DNA of 64,000 bases from positions 1-64,000 of the forward strand of contig JAJDVG010000028.1 in assembly GCA_022826245.1 (NCBI GenBank), in the 5' to 3' direction. The notes below the pieces were generated by a model. It was not told the DNA's origin and made no database searches. It was given only the letters and a program-made list of their open reading frames with translations. Position numbers and translations under genes: made by a program. Each line of letters starts with the position of its first letter. The stretch's first letter is position 1. Source of the stretch: Gammaproteobacteria bacterium. Its GTDB lineage: Bacteria > Pseudomonadota > Gammaproteobacteria > Steroidobacterales > Rariloculaceae. Below are positions 25,438 to 40,935 of this stretch, in pieces.

Positions 25438-25854
25438 CTACCGACGCTTGCCCTTGAGCTTCTGCGCCGCGCGGTAGCGCGCCTCGGCCTCGACGAGTTC
25501 GGCCTGAGCCTGCGCGAGATCGATCTCGTCGCTGCGCCCGGCAAGCACTTCCCGCGCTTGCTCGCGCGCCGCGAGCGCCGCCTCTTCGTCGAGTTCGTCG
25601 CCGCGCAGGGCGCTGTCGGCAAGCACCGTCACGAGATACGGTTGCACCTCGAGCACGCCGCCGGTGATATAGAAGAACTGCTCCTCGCCGTCGCTCGTCT
25701 CGACGCGTACTTCGCCCGGCTTGAGTTCGGTCAGGAGCGGTGCGTGCCGCGGCGCGATGCCGAGCTCGCCGAGCTTGCCGGGAGCGAATACCCAGTTGGC
25801 TTCGCCCGAAAAGATGTCGCCTTCGGCGCTGACGATGTCGACCTGGATGGGCAT
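25438..25854 (-). CDS. atpC: F1Fo ATP synthase subunit epsilon
   Basis: This 138-residue protein has the N-terminal beta-sandwich (VDIVSAEGDIFSGEANWVFA, LGIAPRHAPLLTELKPGEVR) and the C-terminal helical hairpin (EEAALAAREQAREVL). Epsilon is the rotor subunit that couples F1 to the c-ring and can inhibit ATP hydrolysis. It is the last gene of the atp operon, 68 bp after atpD. Confidence 0.95.
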   Translation of the reverse strand: MPIQVDIVSAEGDIFSGEANWVFAPGKLGELGIAPRHAPLLTELKPGEVRVETSDGEEQFFYITGGVLEVQPYLVTVLADSALRGDELDEEAALAAREQAREVLAGRSDEIDLAQAQAELVEAEARYRAAQKLKGKRR

Positions 25855-25922
25855 CGCGTGGCTATCCCCTGGATTGCTTCGTCGTACTCGCCTGACCGTA
25901 CTTCATGAGAGCCCGCGCACCG

Positions 25923-28182
<2,260 letters not shown>

Positions 28183-28222
28183 CGTTCAGCCCTTTGAGCT
28201 CGCTTCCCGTTGCCGGCCGGCG

Positions 28223-29767
<1,545 letters not shown>

Positions 29768-29780
29768 GTCTCGAATCCTC

Positions 29781-30335
29781 TCAATCGACCAACGATTCGG
29801 CGAGCCGCTGCAGGCGGCTTCTGAGCGAACCGTCGATCACCATGTCCTCGGCGCGAACGATCGCCCCGCCGAGCAGCGCCGGGTCGACCTCGTGTTCAAG
29901 CTCGACGTCCCGGCCGAGTTTCTCCTGCAAGGCCTGCCGGACCCTTGCGCTGAGCGCGGGATCGACTTCGCTTGCCGACGCAAGCGTGACCCTGATCGTG
30001 TTCTCCGCCCGGCTCTTGAGCTCGTCGAACCGGGCCGAAATATCCGGCAGCGCCTGGAGTCGGCCGTATTCGGCGAGGAGCCTCAGGAAGTTCCAGCCCT
30101 CGTCCGTAGCGAGCGCCGCCGCGTCGTCGATGTCGCCGCAGACCTCGCGCATGAACCGGGCACGCTGTTCCGCCAGCAGTTCCGGCTGCGCGAGGAACCG
30201 CCCGACTTCCTCGTCCGCGACGATTTCCGCCGCGCGCTGCAAGGCCGTCGACCATGCCGCGAGGGTGCCTGCGGCGCGCGCGACATCGTAGAGCGCTTTC
30301 GCGTAAGGCCGGGCTACGGTGCTCAGGTCGGCCAT
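29781..30335 (-). CDS. atpH: F1Fo ATP synthase subunit delta
   Basis: From ATG 30335 ([19 protein letters not shown]) the 184 residues show the N-terminal helical bundle typical of delta/OSCP and the C-terminal [20 protein letters not shown] with [10 protein letters not shown]. Delta links the peripheral stalk (b subunits) to the top of F1. The extension upstream to 30464 overlaps atpF and is not used. Confidence 0.95.
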   Translation of the reverse strand: MADLSTVARPYAKALYDVARAAGTLAAWSTALQRAAEIVADEEVGRFLAQPELLAEQRARFMREVCGDIDDAAALATDEGWNFLRLLAEYGRLQALPDISARFDELKSRAENTIRVTLASASEVDPALSARVRQALQEKLGRDVELEHEVDPALLGGAIVRAEDMVIDGSLRSRLQRLAESLVD

Positions 30336-30363
30336 CGGCTGCGTGTTCCGTCGTTCCTTGCCG

Positions 30364-30834
30364 TTAGAGTTCCGCGGCGAGCCGGTCGAGCATCTCGCCG
30401 TGGTCGGACGCGTCGATCTCGCGTGCGAGCAGCTTCTCGGCGCCGGCGACCGCGATCGCGACAACCTCCGCGCGCAGGTCGTCGCGGGCCCGGTTGATTT
30501 CCACTTCGATCTCCGAGCGCGCGCCTTCGAGCTGCCGCACCTTCTCCTGCTCGCCTTCGGCCCTGGCCTGCTCGACGATCTCGCTCGCCCGCGTGTTGGC
30601 CTGGTCGACGATGAGCCGCGCCCGCTCGCGGGCCTCGGCGATGAGTTGCTCGCTCTCGCCCTTGGCCTTCGCCAGATCGCTGCGGCCGCGTTCGGCCGCC
30701 GCGAGACCGTCAGCGATCTCGTTCTGGCGGGCCTCGATCGCCCCCATGATGAACGGCCAGATGTATTTCATGCAGAACCAGACGAAAACGATCATCGCGA
30801 TCGTTTGCCCAATGAATGTGAGATTGAAATTCAC
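30364..30834 (-). CDS. atpF: F1Fo ATP synthase subunit b
   Basis: The GTG start at 30834 yields VNFNLTFIGQTIAMIVFVWF, the conserved single TM opening, and a product of 156 residues, exactly the E. coli length. The rest is a long charged coiled coil (residues 30-140) forming the peripheral stalk dimer. Earlier in-frame starts would add an Arg-rich non-membrane leader and are rejected. Confidence 0.95.
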   Translation of the reverse strand: MNFNLTFIGQTIAMIVFVWFCMKYIWPFIMGAIEARQNEIADGLAAAERGRSDLAKAKGESEQLIAEARERARLIVDQANTRASEIVEQARAEGEQEKVRQLEGARSEIEVEINRARDDLRAEVVAIAVAGAEKLLAREIDASDHGEMLDRLAAEL

Positions 30835-30865
30835 CTGCGACCTCCCGTCAGCGATACGTCGCTGC

Positions 30866-32047
<1,182 letters not shown>

Positions 32048-32437
32048 TCAGGTTTCGGTCGGCGCCGGTCGAACCTCGTTGCCTGTGAGCAGGGAGCCCA
32101 GAACCACGAACTGTACGGCGATGAACCCGCCGAGGACCGCCAGGCCCGAGAGCGGTCTCACGAACGCGAACAGCAACGCGAAGAGCAGCACCGTCAGCGC
32201 ATACTTGCCGATCACGCCGATCCATGCCGAGCGCAGCAATGCGCGCGCGTCGTTGCGTGCGCTCAACAGCCTCGCAGCCAGGAATGCGTTCGGGATGACC
32301 GCGACCAGCGCGCCCGCGACGACTGAAGCGGCGGCGACCCCACCCTGCCAGAGCCACACCAGCGCGGCCAGACACAAACCGACGCCCACCTGGGCAAGCA
32401 GGGTCAGCGGCACGAATCGCCTGTCGTCAGCCAGCAC
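32048..32437 (-). CDS. atpI: ATP synthase assembly protein AtpI
   Basis: From GTG 32437, preceded by GAGGGG, the 129 residues contain four hydrophobic segments (VPLTLLAQVGVGLCLAALVW, VVAGALVAVIPNAFLAARLL, YALTVLLFALLFAFV, LAVLGGFIAVQFVVLG). This is the pattern of AtpI, the first, non-essential gene of many atp operons, which assists c-ring assembly. Sequence conservation is low in this family, so the call rests mainly on position and topology. The in-frame Arg-rich sequence upstream spans the promoter/hairpin region and is not coding. Confidence 0.85.
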   Translation of the reverse strand: MLADDRRFVPLTLLAQVGVGLCLAALVWLWQGGVAAASVVAGALVAVIPNAFLAARLLSARNDARALLRSAWIGVIGKYALTVLLFALLFAFVRPLSGLAVLGGFIAVQFVVLGSLLTGNEVRPAPTET

Positions 32438-32479
32438 GGCGGCCCCTCGGGTCTGCCCCGAAAACCGGAAAAGGCGGTC

Positions 32480-32508
32480 AAAAAAATGGCCACGACGGCG
32501 TCGTGACC
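32480..32508 (-). terminator. intrinsic-terminator-like hairpin in the atp leader
   Basis: On the minus strand GGTCACGAC-GCC-GTCGTGGCC (one G-U pair) is followed by A and seven T residues. This is a textbook intrinsic terminator. It lies downstream of the predicted atp promoter and 43 bp upstream of the atpI start. It may terminate parAB transcripts, attenuate atp transcription, or both. Confidence 0.7.
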
Positions 32509-32522
32509 CTTTCAGGCGGCGG

Positions 32523-32551
32523 ATTTTAAGCGGTCGCCTTTCGGTACGCAA
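32523..32551 (-). promoter_or_regulatory. predicted sigma-70 promoter of the atp operon
   Basis: On the minus strand TTGCGT (32551-32546) and TAAAAT (32528-32523) are separated by 17 bp. The start site would be near 32516. It lies in the 276-bp spacer between parB and atpI, where an atp promoter is expected. The rest of the spacer holds no gene. Confidence 0.5.
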
Positions 32552-32713
32552 TATGAACGGCAAGCGTATCCGCCCGATGCCATGGCATCCACTTTCGCCG
32601 GTCCTGAAGCGACGCCTTTTGCGGACGGGGATTGAAGCGCTTGTCGAGGCAAACGGATCGCGATGCGTCAGCGGGAGGTAGATCGGTCGGCGGCGATTCG
32701 GGCGACCGGGCGG

Positions 32714-33592
32714 CTACTTGATGTGCGAAAGAATCCCTTCCAGTTCGTCGAGACTGTGGTAGCGGATGACGATCCGGCCGCCTTTGCTGCCGTGCTCGAT
32801 CGCTACCGGCGCGCCGAGCGTCTCCCCGAGTTCGTTCTCGAGGCGGACGACGTTCGGGTCCTTGCGCCGCCGGGCGGTTTCACCGGTGTCGCGCTCACGC
32901 GCCGCGGCGAGCCGCTGCGCCGCGCGCTCCGTCTGGCGCACGCTCCAGCCTTCCTTCGCGGCGCGCATGGCGGTGTCGACCATGAGTTCCACGGGCTTGA
33001 CCGCGAGCAGCGCGCGTGCGTGCCCCATGTCGAGTGCGCGCCGTTCGAGCAGCCGCGTGACGACGAGCGGCAGTTCGAGCAGCCTGAGCAGGTTCGTGAC
33101 TGCCGCCCGGGAGCGGCCGACCGCCTCCGCGGCGCGTTCATGGGTCATCCCGAAGTCGGCGACGAGCTGCCTGAGCGCGCGGGCTTCCTCGATCGGGTTC
33201 AGGTTCTCGCGCTGGATGTTCTCGATCAGCGCGACGGCGACGGCCGATTCGTCCGGGATGTCCCTGACGAGCGCGGGCACGGTGTCGAGTTCCGCCATCT
33301 GGGCGGCCCGCCAGCGCCGCTCGCCGGCGACGATCTCGTAGCGCGCCTGGCCCTCGCCGCGGTCTTCCAGGGGCCGCACGACGATCGGCTGGACGATGCC
33401 CTGGGCGCGGATCGACTCGGCGAGTTCGGTCAGTGTTTCCTCGCGCATGTCGACGCGCGGCTGGTAGCGGCCGCGCTCGATGAGGTCGACCGGAAGATCG
33501 CGCAGTTCGGACTCGCTCACCGGCGGCAGCGAGCGTCCGCTCGAACTCAGAAGGGCGTCGAACCCCCGGCCCAGACTCTGTCGTTTCGCCAT
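32714..33592 (-). CDS. parB: chromosome partitioning protein ParB
   Basis: The 292 residues fit chromosomal ParB. The order is an N-terminal ParA-interacting segment (LGRGFDALL), the CTPase/ParB-Srx domain (GRYQPRV, GEARYEIVAGERRWRAAQ-like, ENIQRENLNPIEEARALRQL), an HTH (MTHERAAEAVGRSRAAVTN) and a C-terminal dimerisation domain (GGRIVIRYHSLDELEGIL). ParB loads at parS and organises the origin. Two perfect parS sites lie 10-11 kb to the right, in recF. It starts 22 bp after parA. Confidence 0.96.
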   Translation of the reverse strand: MAKRQSLGRGFDALLSSSGRSLPPVSESELRDLPVDLIERGRYQPRVDMREETLTELAESIRAQGIVQPIVVRPLEDRGEGQARYEIVAGERRWRAAQMAELDTVPALVRDIPDESAVAVALIENIQRENLNPIEEARALRQLVADFGMTHERAAEAVGRSRAAVTNLLRLLELPLVVTRLLERRALDMGHARALLAVKPVELMVDTAMRAAKEGWSVRQTERAAQRLAAARERDTGETARRRKDPNVVRLENELGETLGAPVAIEHGSKGGRIVIRYHSLDELEGILSHIK

Positions 33593-33613
33593 CCGTCGGT
33601 GTTCCTTCTCTCC

Positions 33614-34411
33614 TCAGGCGTCGCCGTCGCCCCGCCGTGCGGGCGCGCTGCCGTCGCGCCGATTGATTTCGCCGGCGAGCGCGAGATAAGCCACCGCGCC
33701 GCGCGAGTGCCGGTCGTGAAACAGCGCGGGCCGCCCGAAGCTCGGCGCTTCGGCCAGGCGGACGTTGCGCGGGATCACGGTACGGTAGACCCGGTCGCCG
33801 AAATAGTCCACCAGTTGCGCGGTGACCTCCCGATCCAGGTTGTTCCTCAGGTCGAACATCGTGCGCAATATGCCATGTATGGCCAGTTCCGGGTTGGCCG
33901 TTTCGCGAATCTGGCGAATCGTGTCGAGCACGCCGCTCAGCCCCTCCATCGCGAGATATTCGCACTGCACCGGGATCAGCACGTGATCGGCCGCCGTGAG
34001 CGCGTTGACCGTGAGCATGTTGATCGCCGGGGGGCAATCGATCAGCACGTAATCGTAGTTACCGACGATCCGGCCGAGCGCTTCGCGCAAGTAGAACTCG
34101 CGCCGGGGCTTCGCGAGCAGGTGGACCTCCGCCGCGGTCAGATCCCGATCGGCCGGCAGCACGTCGTAGCCGCCCGCGGCCGCCGGATGCATGACCTCGG
34201 CCGCCGGGGCGCCCTCGAGCAACACATCGTAGACGCTGCGTTCGAGATCGTTCCGGTCGATGCCCGAGGCGACCGTCGCGTTGCCCTGCGGGTCCATGTC
34301 CACGAGCAGCAGGCGGCGCCGGGTCGCGGCCAGGGACGCCGCGAGATTCACGCAGGTCGTCGTCTTGCCGACCCCGCCCTTCTGGTTGGCGACCGCGATT
34401 ACACTCGCCAT
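33614..34411 (-). CDS. parA: chromosome partitioning ATPase ParA (Soj)
   Basis: This 265-residue deviant Walker A ATPase has KGGVGKTTTCVNLAASL at about 11-27, VDMDPQGNAT (A'), and YVLIDCPPAINMLTVNAL (Walker B region). It segregates origins with ParB. The C-terminal tail after about 250 is Arg/Asp-rich and slightly longer than usual. Its start overlaps the rsmG stop by 13 bp, so the two genes are coupled. Confidence 0.96.
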   Translation of the reverse strand: MASVIAVANQKGGVGKTTTCVNLAASLAATRRRLLLVDMDPQGNATVASGIDRNDLERSVYDVLLEGAPAAEVMHPAAAGGYDVLPADRDLTAAEVHLLAKPRREFYLREALGRIVGNYDYVLIDCPPAINMLTVNALTAADHVLIPVQCEYLAMEGLSGVLDTIRQIRETANPELAIHGILRTMFDLRNNLDREVTAQLVDYFGDRVYRTVIPRNVRLAEAPSFGRPALFHDRHSRGAVAYLALAGEINRRDGSAPARRGDGDA

Positions 34412-35070
34412 CCGGCTTCCCCGTGTGCGGGCCGTTCGAGGGCGACGATGACGCTGCGGATGCGCCGCCCGGTTTCGCTCCCTACCGGCCGCAGACCGAG
34501 TGTCGGCGCGAGCGAGCGCAGCTCTTCGCCCAGGTGTGCCGCAGTCAGTACCAACAGGACGCCTCCGCGAACCAGTAGCGGCCGCGCGATTCGGATGAGT
34601 TTTTCCGGCGGAGCCACGGCTCGGGCGAGCACCGTATCAAAGGGGCGAGGACTTGGTAAATCCTCGACCCGGCAGTGCTCGACGAGCGCGTTGTCGAGGC
34701 CGAGCATGGCGACGGCGTGGCGCAGGAACCGCACGCGCTTCGCGCGGCTTTCGATCAGCGTGAACTCCCGGTCTGGCGCCGCGACCGCGAGCGGGATGCC
34801 GGGCAGTCCCGCGCCGGTACCGATGTCGGCGACCCGGCCGCCGCGCAGCAGCGGCGCGAGCGTCAGGCTCTCGACGAGATGGCGCTCGACGAGTTCCTCC
34901 CGCGAACGGATGCCGGTCAGATTGAAAACGCGGTTCCACTGCGCGAGCAGTTCGAGATAGGCCGTCAAGGCGGCAGTTTGCGCCGGCGGGAGCTTGAGAC
35001 CGGCGGCGTGCAGGCGGGCGGCAACCTTGTCTTTGCCGATCGCGGCGCGGCTCGTCGAGGCCTTCGTCAT
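34399..35070 (-). CDS. rsmG: 16S rRNA (guanine527-N7)-methyltransferase
   Basis: From ATG 35070 (MTKASTSRAAIGKDKVAARL) the 223 residues are of family length. LLAQWNRVFNLTGIRSREEL is the RsmG opening motif. VADIGTGAGLPGIPLAV binds SAM. RAVAPPEKLI is the conserved RAV segment. The enzyme methylates G527 in 16S rRNA. Normally it follows mnmG in one transcript, but here mnmG is divergent, so rsmG needs its own promoter in the 94-bp spacer. Upstream in-frame sequence to 35772 is antisense to mnmG. Confidence 0.95.
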   Translation of the reverse strand: MTKASTSRAAIGKDKVAARLHAAGLKLPPAQTAALTAYLELLAQWNRVFNLTGIRSREELVERHLVESLTLAPLLRGGRVADIGTGAGLPGIPLAVAAPDREFTLIESRAKRVRFLRHAVAMLGLDNALVEHCRVEDLPSPRPFDTVLARAVAPPEKLIRIARPLLVRGGVLLVLTAAHLGEELRSLAPTLGLRPVGSETGRRIRSVIVALERPAHGEAGWRV

Positions 35071-35150
35071 CGGTTGCAGTATACGAGTTGCGAACGTCCT
35101 GTGGCGCGATGGCACAGCGCTGAATCGACGTTTCCCGCGCGACAGGACAC

Positions 35151-35164
35151 TATAATTCGCGCCC
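35151..35164 (+). promoter_or_regulatory. consensus -10 abutting the mnmG start
   Basis: TATAAT (35151-35156) lies 8 bp before the mnmG ATG at 35165, so transcription should start at about 35163 and the mRNA would be leaderless. No Shine-Dalgarno sequence is present. The -35 region is weak (ACGTTT at 17 bp). Confidence 0.5.
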
Positions 35165-37069
<1,905 letters not shown>

Positions 37070-37084
37070 ATCGGTCTGCGGGCG

Positions 37085-37098
37085 GGCGCCCGGGCGCC
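37085..37098. terminator. GC palindrome between the convergent mnmG and mnmE stops
   Basis: GGCGCCCGGGCGCC is a perfect 14-bp palindrome in the 38-bp intergenic space and could act as a two-way transcription stop. No T tract follows on either strand, so this is tentative. Confidence 0.35.
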
Positions 37099-37107
37099 GT
37101 CGACGAC

Positions 37108-38457
37108 CTACTTGCCGATACAGAAGCTCGAGAAGATCTCCCCGAGCAGATCGTCGCTCGTAATCTCGCCCGTGAGCTCGCTGAGGGCCGTTTGCGCCGC
37201 GCGCAGTTCCTCCGCGGCGAGTTCGAGCGACCCGGGCAGATGCTCGCCGCTGCGTTCGAGCGCTTCGCGAACGCGGTCGAGGGCGTCGAGATGGCGGCGC
37301 CGCGCGCTGAACGCGCCTGCAGCTTCGCCCGACCAGCCCGCCAGCGCCTTGAGGTGCCCGACCAGCGACCCGATGCCCGCGCCGGTCAGCGCCGAGAGGC
37401 GGATCGCCCGGTGCGGCCCGTGTTCGAAGCCGCCCGGCGCCTCGTCGGTCAGATCGACCTTGTTGAGGATCGGCGTGAAGGCCTGGTCCGGTTCGAGCCC
37501 GTCGGCCGCGGCGGCAAGCGCGGCCTCGAGCCCGTCGCGAATGTCCGCGATCCACAGCGTATGGTCGGCCCGGCCGAGCTCGCGCTTCGCGCGCCGGACG
37601 CCTTCCTGCTCGACGGGATCCGCCGCGGCGCGCAAACCCGCCGTGTCGACGATGTCGATCGGTACGCCATCGAGGGACAGGCGCTCGCGAAGCGCGTCGC
37701 GCGTCGTGCCCGGAATGTCGGTCACGATGGCGGCATCGTAGCCCGCGAGCCGGTTGAGCAGGCTCGACTTGCCGGCGTTCGGCGGACCGCCGATCGCGAC
37801 GCTCAGGCCGTCGCGCAGCGCGGCGCCGCGCGTCGCTTCGGCGACCAGCGCTTCGAGATCCGCCCGGATGGCCGCCCGCCGCGCCGCCAGTTCGTTCTGG
37901 GTTGCAGGATCGAGTTCCTCGTCGGGAAAATCGAGCCAGGCTTCGATGAGTACCCGCAATTGCGTGAGCCCGGACTGCAGGGCGGCCACCTCGTCGGAGA
38001 AGCGTCCGCGCAGTGAACGCAGCGCCGCGCGCGCCGCGCGCCGGGAGCGGCTGTCGACGAGGTCGGCGACCGCTTCGGCCTGCATCAGGTCGAGCTTGTC
38101 GTTGAGAAAGGCCCTGAGCGTGAACTCGCCGGGTTCGGCGGCGCGCGCGCCGAAACCCGTGAGCGCATCGAGCAGCCAGTCGCTGACCACGGGGCCGCCG
38201 TGCGCGTGAAGTTCGACGACATCCTCGCCCGTGTACGAGTTGGGACCCGGGAAGTAGAGCAGGAGGCCCCTGTCGATCTGCCGCCCGTCCGCTGTCCGGA
38301 ACTCGCACAGCTCGGCCCGGCGCGGCGCAGGCTCGATACCGGTGAGCCGCTTCGCGATCGCGAGCGACTCGCCGCCCGAGAGGCGCACGATGGCCACTGC
38401 CCCGACGCCGGGCGCCGTCGCAACTGCGGCTATGGTCTGGCGGTTCGGCGCTTTCAC
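37108..38457 (-). CDS. mnmE: tRNA modification GTPase MnmE
   Basis: From GTG 38457 (AGGAC upstream) the 449 residues include the N-terminal tetrahydrofolate-binding domain (TIAAVATAPGVGAVAIVRLS), the G domain (GGPPNAGKSSLLNRLAG, DIPGTTRDALRE, DTAGLRAA, LNKVDLTDE) and the C-terminal FCIGK whose Cys is essential. It pairs with MnmG in wobble-uridine modification. It stands downstream of yidC as in most gammaproteobacteria. The next gene in the usual operon, mnmG, is inverted. A TTG at 38481 is an alternative start. Confidence 0.96.
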   Translation of the reverse strand: MKAPNRQTIAAVATAPGVGAVAIVRLSGGESLAIAKRLTGIEPAPRRAELCEFRTADGRQIDRGLLLYFPGPNSYTGEDVVELHAHGGPVVSDWLLDALTGFGARAAEPGEFTLRAFLNDKLDLMQAEAVADLVDSRSRRAARAALRSLRGRFSDEVAALQSGLTQLRVLIEAWLDFPDEELDPATQNELAARRAAIRADLEALVAEATRGAALRDGLSVAIGGPPNAGKSSLLNRLAGYDAAIVTDIPGTTRDALRERLSLDGVPIDIVDTAGLRAAADPVEQEGVRRAKRELGRADHTLWIADIRDGLEAALAAAADGLEPDQAFTPILNKVDLTDEAPGGFEHGPHRAIRLSALTGAGIGSLVGHLKALAGWSGEAAGAFSARRRHLDALDRVREALERSGEHLPGSLELAAEELRAAQTALSELTGEITSDDLLGEIFSSFCIGK

Positions 38458-38520
38458 CCCGGCGTCCTGTCTCGCGTGCAACGTCGCTTCAGCGCAGCCC
38501 GCAGGGAATGTCCTTCCCGC

Positions 38521-40203
38521 TCAGGCCTGCTTCGGCGTGTTCTCGCGCTCGACGATGGTGTTGATGCGCCACTGCTGAAGCATGGTCAGTATCGTATTCG
38601 ACAGCCAGTACAGCACCAGCCCCGACGGAAAGAACGCCATGAACGCCGTGAACACGAGCGGCATGATCTGCAGGACCCGCGCCTGTACCGGGTCCGGAGG
38701 CGCCGGGTTGAGCTTCGTTTGCCAGAACATCGCCGCACCCATGAGTATGGGCAGCACGAAGTAGGGATCGCGTACCGAAAGATCGTCGAGCCACAGCGCG
38801 AACGGCGCTTGGCGGATTTCGACGCTCTCGATCAGGACCCAGTAAAAGGCCAGGAAGAACGGCACCTGGACCAGGATCGGCAGGCAGCCCGCGGCCGGGT
38901 TGACCTTCTCGCGCTTGTACAGATCCATCGTCGCCTGACCGAGCGCCTGGCGGTCGTCCTTGTAGCGCTCCTGCAGCGCCTTCATGCGCGGCTGAAGCTT
39001 GCGCATCTTTGCCATCGAACGGCCGCTCGTGGCCTGGAGTTTGTAGAAGACGAGCTTGATCAGGATCGTAACGACGATGATCGCGAGCCCCCAGTTCCCG
39101 ACCCAGCCGTGGACCCACGACAGCACCCAGAACATCGGTTGCGCGAGCACCGTGAAAATGCCGTAGTCGACGGTGAGTTCCAGTTCCTGCGCCGTCTCGC
39201 TGAGCTGGTCCTGGAGCTTCGGGCCGACGAAAAGCTGCGCCGAGTACTCGAGCCGTCCGCCCGCCGGTACGTCCTTGCGCGGGCTGATCGCGGTGAGCAC
39301 CCACTCGCCGCCATTCGCTTCGGCGTTGAATTGCGTTGAGTCCTCGGGCGGGGGTACGGCCGCGGCGACGAAATGGTGCTGGATGCCGGCGAGCCAGCCG
39401 CTCGTCACCGTCTGCGCCACGGGCTCGTCGGCGATATCGTCGAAATCGAGCTTGTCGTACGCGTCCCCGTCATACAGCACCGGGCCGGTGAAGGAGTACG
39501 AGTCCACCGACGTGAACGAACGGTCGCGCGGCTGGTGCAAGCGGCGCATGCGCGTGTAGGCGACGCCCTGCCAGGCCGTATCGGCGCCGTTTTCGAGCAC
39601 GAAGTCGAGGCCGACGCGGTACGAGCCGCGCCGGAATGTGTAGATCTTGCTTGCCCGGATGTCCGCGTCCGCCGTCCAGTCGAGCCGGACGACGAGTTCG
39701 TCGCCGGAAAGCACGTATTCGGGCGCCGCCGCCTCGAAGGTTTCAAGGTGGTTCGGTTCAGCGCCGCCCTCCACGTCGCGCATGCCGGTCTGGAACACCC
39801 ATCGGCTGCCGGCGCTGAAATCGAGCAGGCGCACCGGGATGTCGGGCCGGTCCTTGTCGACGGGGTATTCGGTCAGGTCCGCCCGCACGAGGTCGCCGCC
39901 GGTCGTGTCGATGAGCACGTCGAGCACGTCGGTACGCACGCGCACGGTCGACGACGGCGTTTCCTGCGCGTCGGGCAAGGCTCCGGCCGGCGGCGCGGCG
40001 GGAGTCGCGGCCTGCGGGTCGGCCGGCGTCAGCGCCGGCAGATCGTCCTGCCCGGCGGAACCGACTTCCGGGAGCGACTCGGTGGGTCCCGCGGCCGGAG
40101 CGGGCGCGTCGGGCGCGGAAGAATAATCCTGGACCCATTGGCTGTAGCTCAGCCACAGCGTCCCGAGCAGCGCGAACCAGAGAATCAGGCGAATGTTATC
40201 CAT
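38521..40203 (-). CDS. yidC: membrane protein insertase YidC
   Basis: The 560 residues show an N-terminal TM (LILWFALLGTLWLSYSQWV) and an Ala/Pro-rich linker. A large periplasmic beta domain spans about 80-330. The C-terminal insertase core follows (LVFYKLQATSGRSMAKMRKL, PAAGCLPILVQVPFFLAFYW, IMPLVFTAFMAFFPSGLVLY), ending with WRINTIVERENTPKQA. YidC inserts Fo subunits and other proteins, with or without SecYEG. Its start overlaps the rnpA stop by 8 bp, so no yidD lies between them. Confidence 0.97.
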   Translation of the reverse strand: MDNIRLILWFALLGTLWLSYSQWVQDYSSAPDAPAPAAGPTESLPEVGSAGQDDLPALTPADPQAATPAAPPAGALPDAQETPSSTVRVRTDVLDVLIDTTGGDLVRADLTEYPVDKDRPDIPVRLLDFSAGSRWVFQTGMRDVEGGAEPNHLETFEAAAPEYVLSGDELVVRLDWTADADIRASKIYTFRRGSYRVGLDFVLENGADTAWQGVAYTRMRRLHQPRDRSFTSVDSYSFTGPVLYDGDAYDKLDFDDIADEPVAQTVTSGWLAGIQHHFVAAAVPPPEDSTQFNAEANGGEWVLTAISPRKDVPAGGRLEYSAQLFVGPKLQDQLSETAQELELTVDYGIFTVLAQPMFWVLSWVHGWVGNWGLAIIVVTILIKLVFYKLQATSGRSMAKMRKLQPRMKALQERYKDDRQALGQATMDLYKREKVNPAAGCLPILVQVPFFLAFYWVLIESVEIRQAPFALWLDDLSVRDPYFVLPILMGAAMFWQTKLNPAPPDPVQARVLQIMPLVFTAFMAFFPSGLVLYWLSNTILTMLQQWRINTIVERENTPKQA

Positions 40204-40561
40204 CGTCTTTCGGGTCCGCGCGCTTCCTCAGGCGCGCGAAGTGGCCATCGAGGCTCGCTCGAAGCGCGGCGCGGCTCGCGCCCGCCGCTCCGCTTTTCGC
40301 GACGACCACGAAATCCCAGCGCGGCAAACTGCTCTGCATGCGAAACGACTCCCTGGCCAGGCGTTTCAGTTTGTTCCGATCGACAGCCCGTTTGGCGGCC
40401 CGCCGCGAGACGGTCAGGCCGAGACGCGGTTCCGGCGCATCTGCGGCGCGCGCGAGCACCGTGAAGTAACGGTCAGTGGATCGTACCGGATTGGCGAATA
40501 CCCTGCCGAACTGTCGAGACTTGCTTAGGCGCCTGCTTGCCGGTAAAGCTGCGGCGGTCAC
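40196..40561 (-). CDS. rnpA: ribonuclease P protein component
   Basis: GTG 40561 gives 121 residues, close to the E. coli length of 119. The core is RRLSKSRQFGRVFANPV, RLGLTVSRRAAKRAVDRNKL, KRLARESFR and DFVVVAKSGAA. The RNxxKR-type basic helix (VDRNKLKRLARE) contacts the RNA subunit. The protein supports tRNA 5' processing. The in-frame upstream extension to 40741 overlaps rpmH and is not used. The gene lies 29 bp after rpmH. Confidence 0.93.
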   Translation of the reverse strand: MTAAALPASRRLSKSRQFGRVFANPVRSTDRYFTVLARAADAPEPRLGLTVSRRAAKRAVDRNKLKRLARESFRMQSSLPRWDFVVVAKSGAAGASRAALRASLDGHFARLRKRADPKDDG

Positions 40562-40590
40562 CGGCGGCTGATCCGCGACGCCACGGGCTG

Positions 40591-40725
40591 CTAGGGCGTG
40601 AGACGGGCGCGCCCCTTTGCGCGGCGCTTGCTCAACACCTTGCGCCCGGCCCGCGTCGCCATGCGCGCCCGGAAACCGTGCCTGCGCTTGCGGCGAAGGT
40701 TGCTGGGTTGAAACGTTCTTTTCAT
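40591..40725 (-). CDS. rpmH: 50S ribosomal protein L34
   Basis: The 44 codons from ATG 40725 read [20 protein letters not shown] and end [12 protein letters not shown], the classic L34 sequence, almost wholly basic. It is the first gene of the leftward rpmH-rnpA-yidC-mnmE cluster, with dnaA divergent to the right. A GAGGATTCG stretch upstream provides a modest ribosome binding site. Confidence 0.97.
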   Translation of the reverse strand: MKRTFQPSNLRRKRRHGFRARMATRAGRKVLSKRRAKGRARLTP

Positions 40726-40808
40726 CGAGGATTCGGCCCAACGAGGCTAAAGGTGCAATAAAAACAAATACATGCGCCCACTTCAGGGCCGCGTAACTTT
40801 ACGCGCGG

Positions 40809-40836
40809 CGGTGGCGGCTGTCAATAGCCGCCGCCG
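40809..40836. repeat. GC-rich hairpin in the rpmH-dnaA spacer
   Basis: CGGTGGCGGC and GCCGCCGCCG form a 10-bp stem (one G-U pair) around TGTCAATA. It lies in the 210-bp divergent spacer. I saw no consensus DnaA boxes in this spacer. Confidence 0.5.
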
Positions 40837-40935
40837 CTCGGCGTGCTGTTGATTTTACGCTGCGTATGGCCGATTGTATGCAGTACACTCTCCCCCAAGA
40901 AAACAACACAAGCTCGCGACGCGGAGCACGCAACC

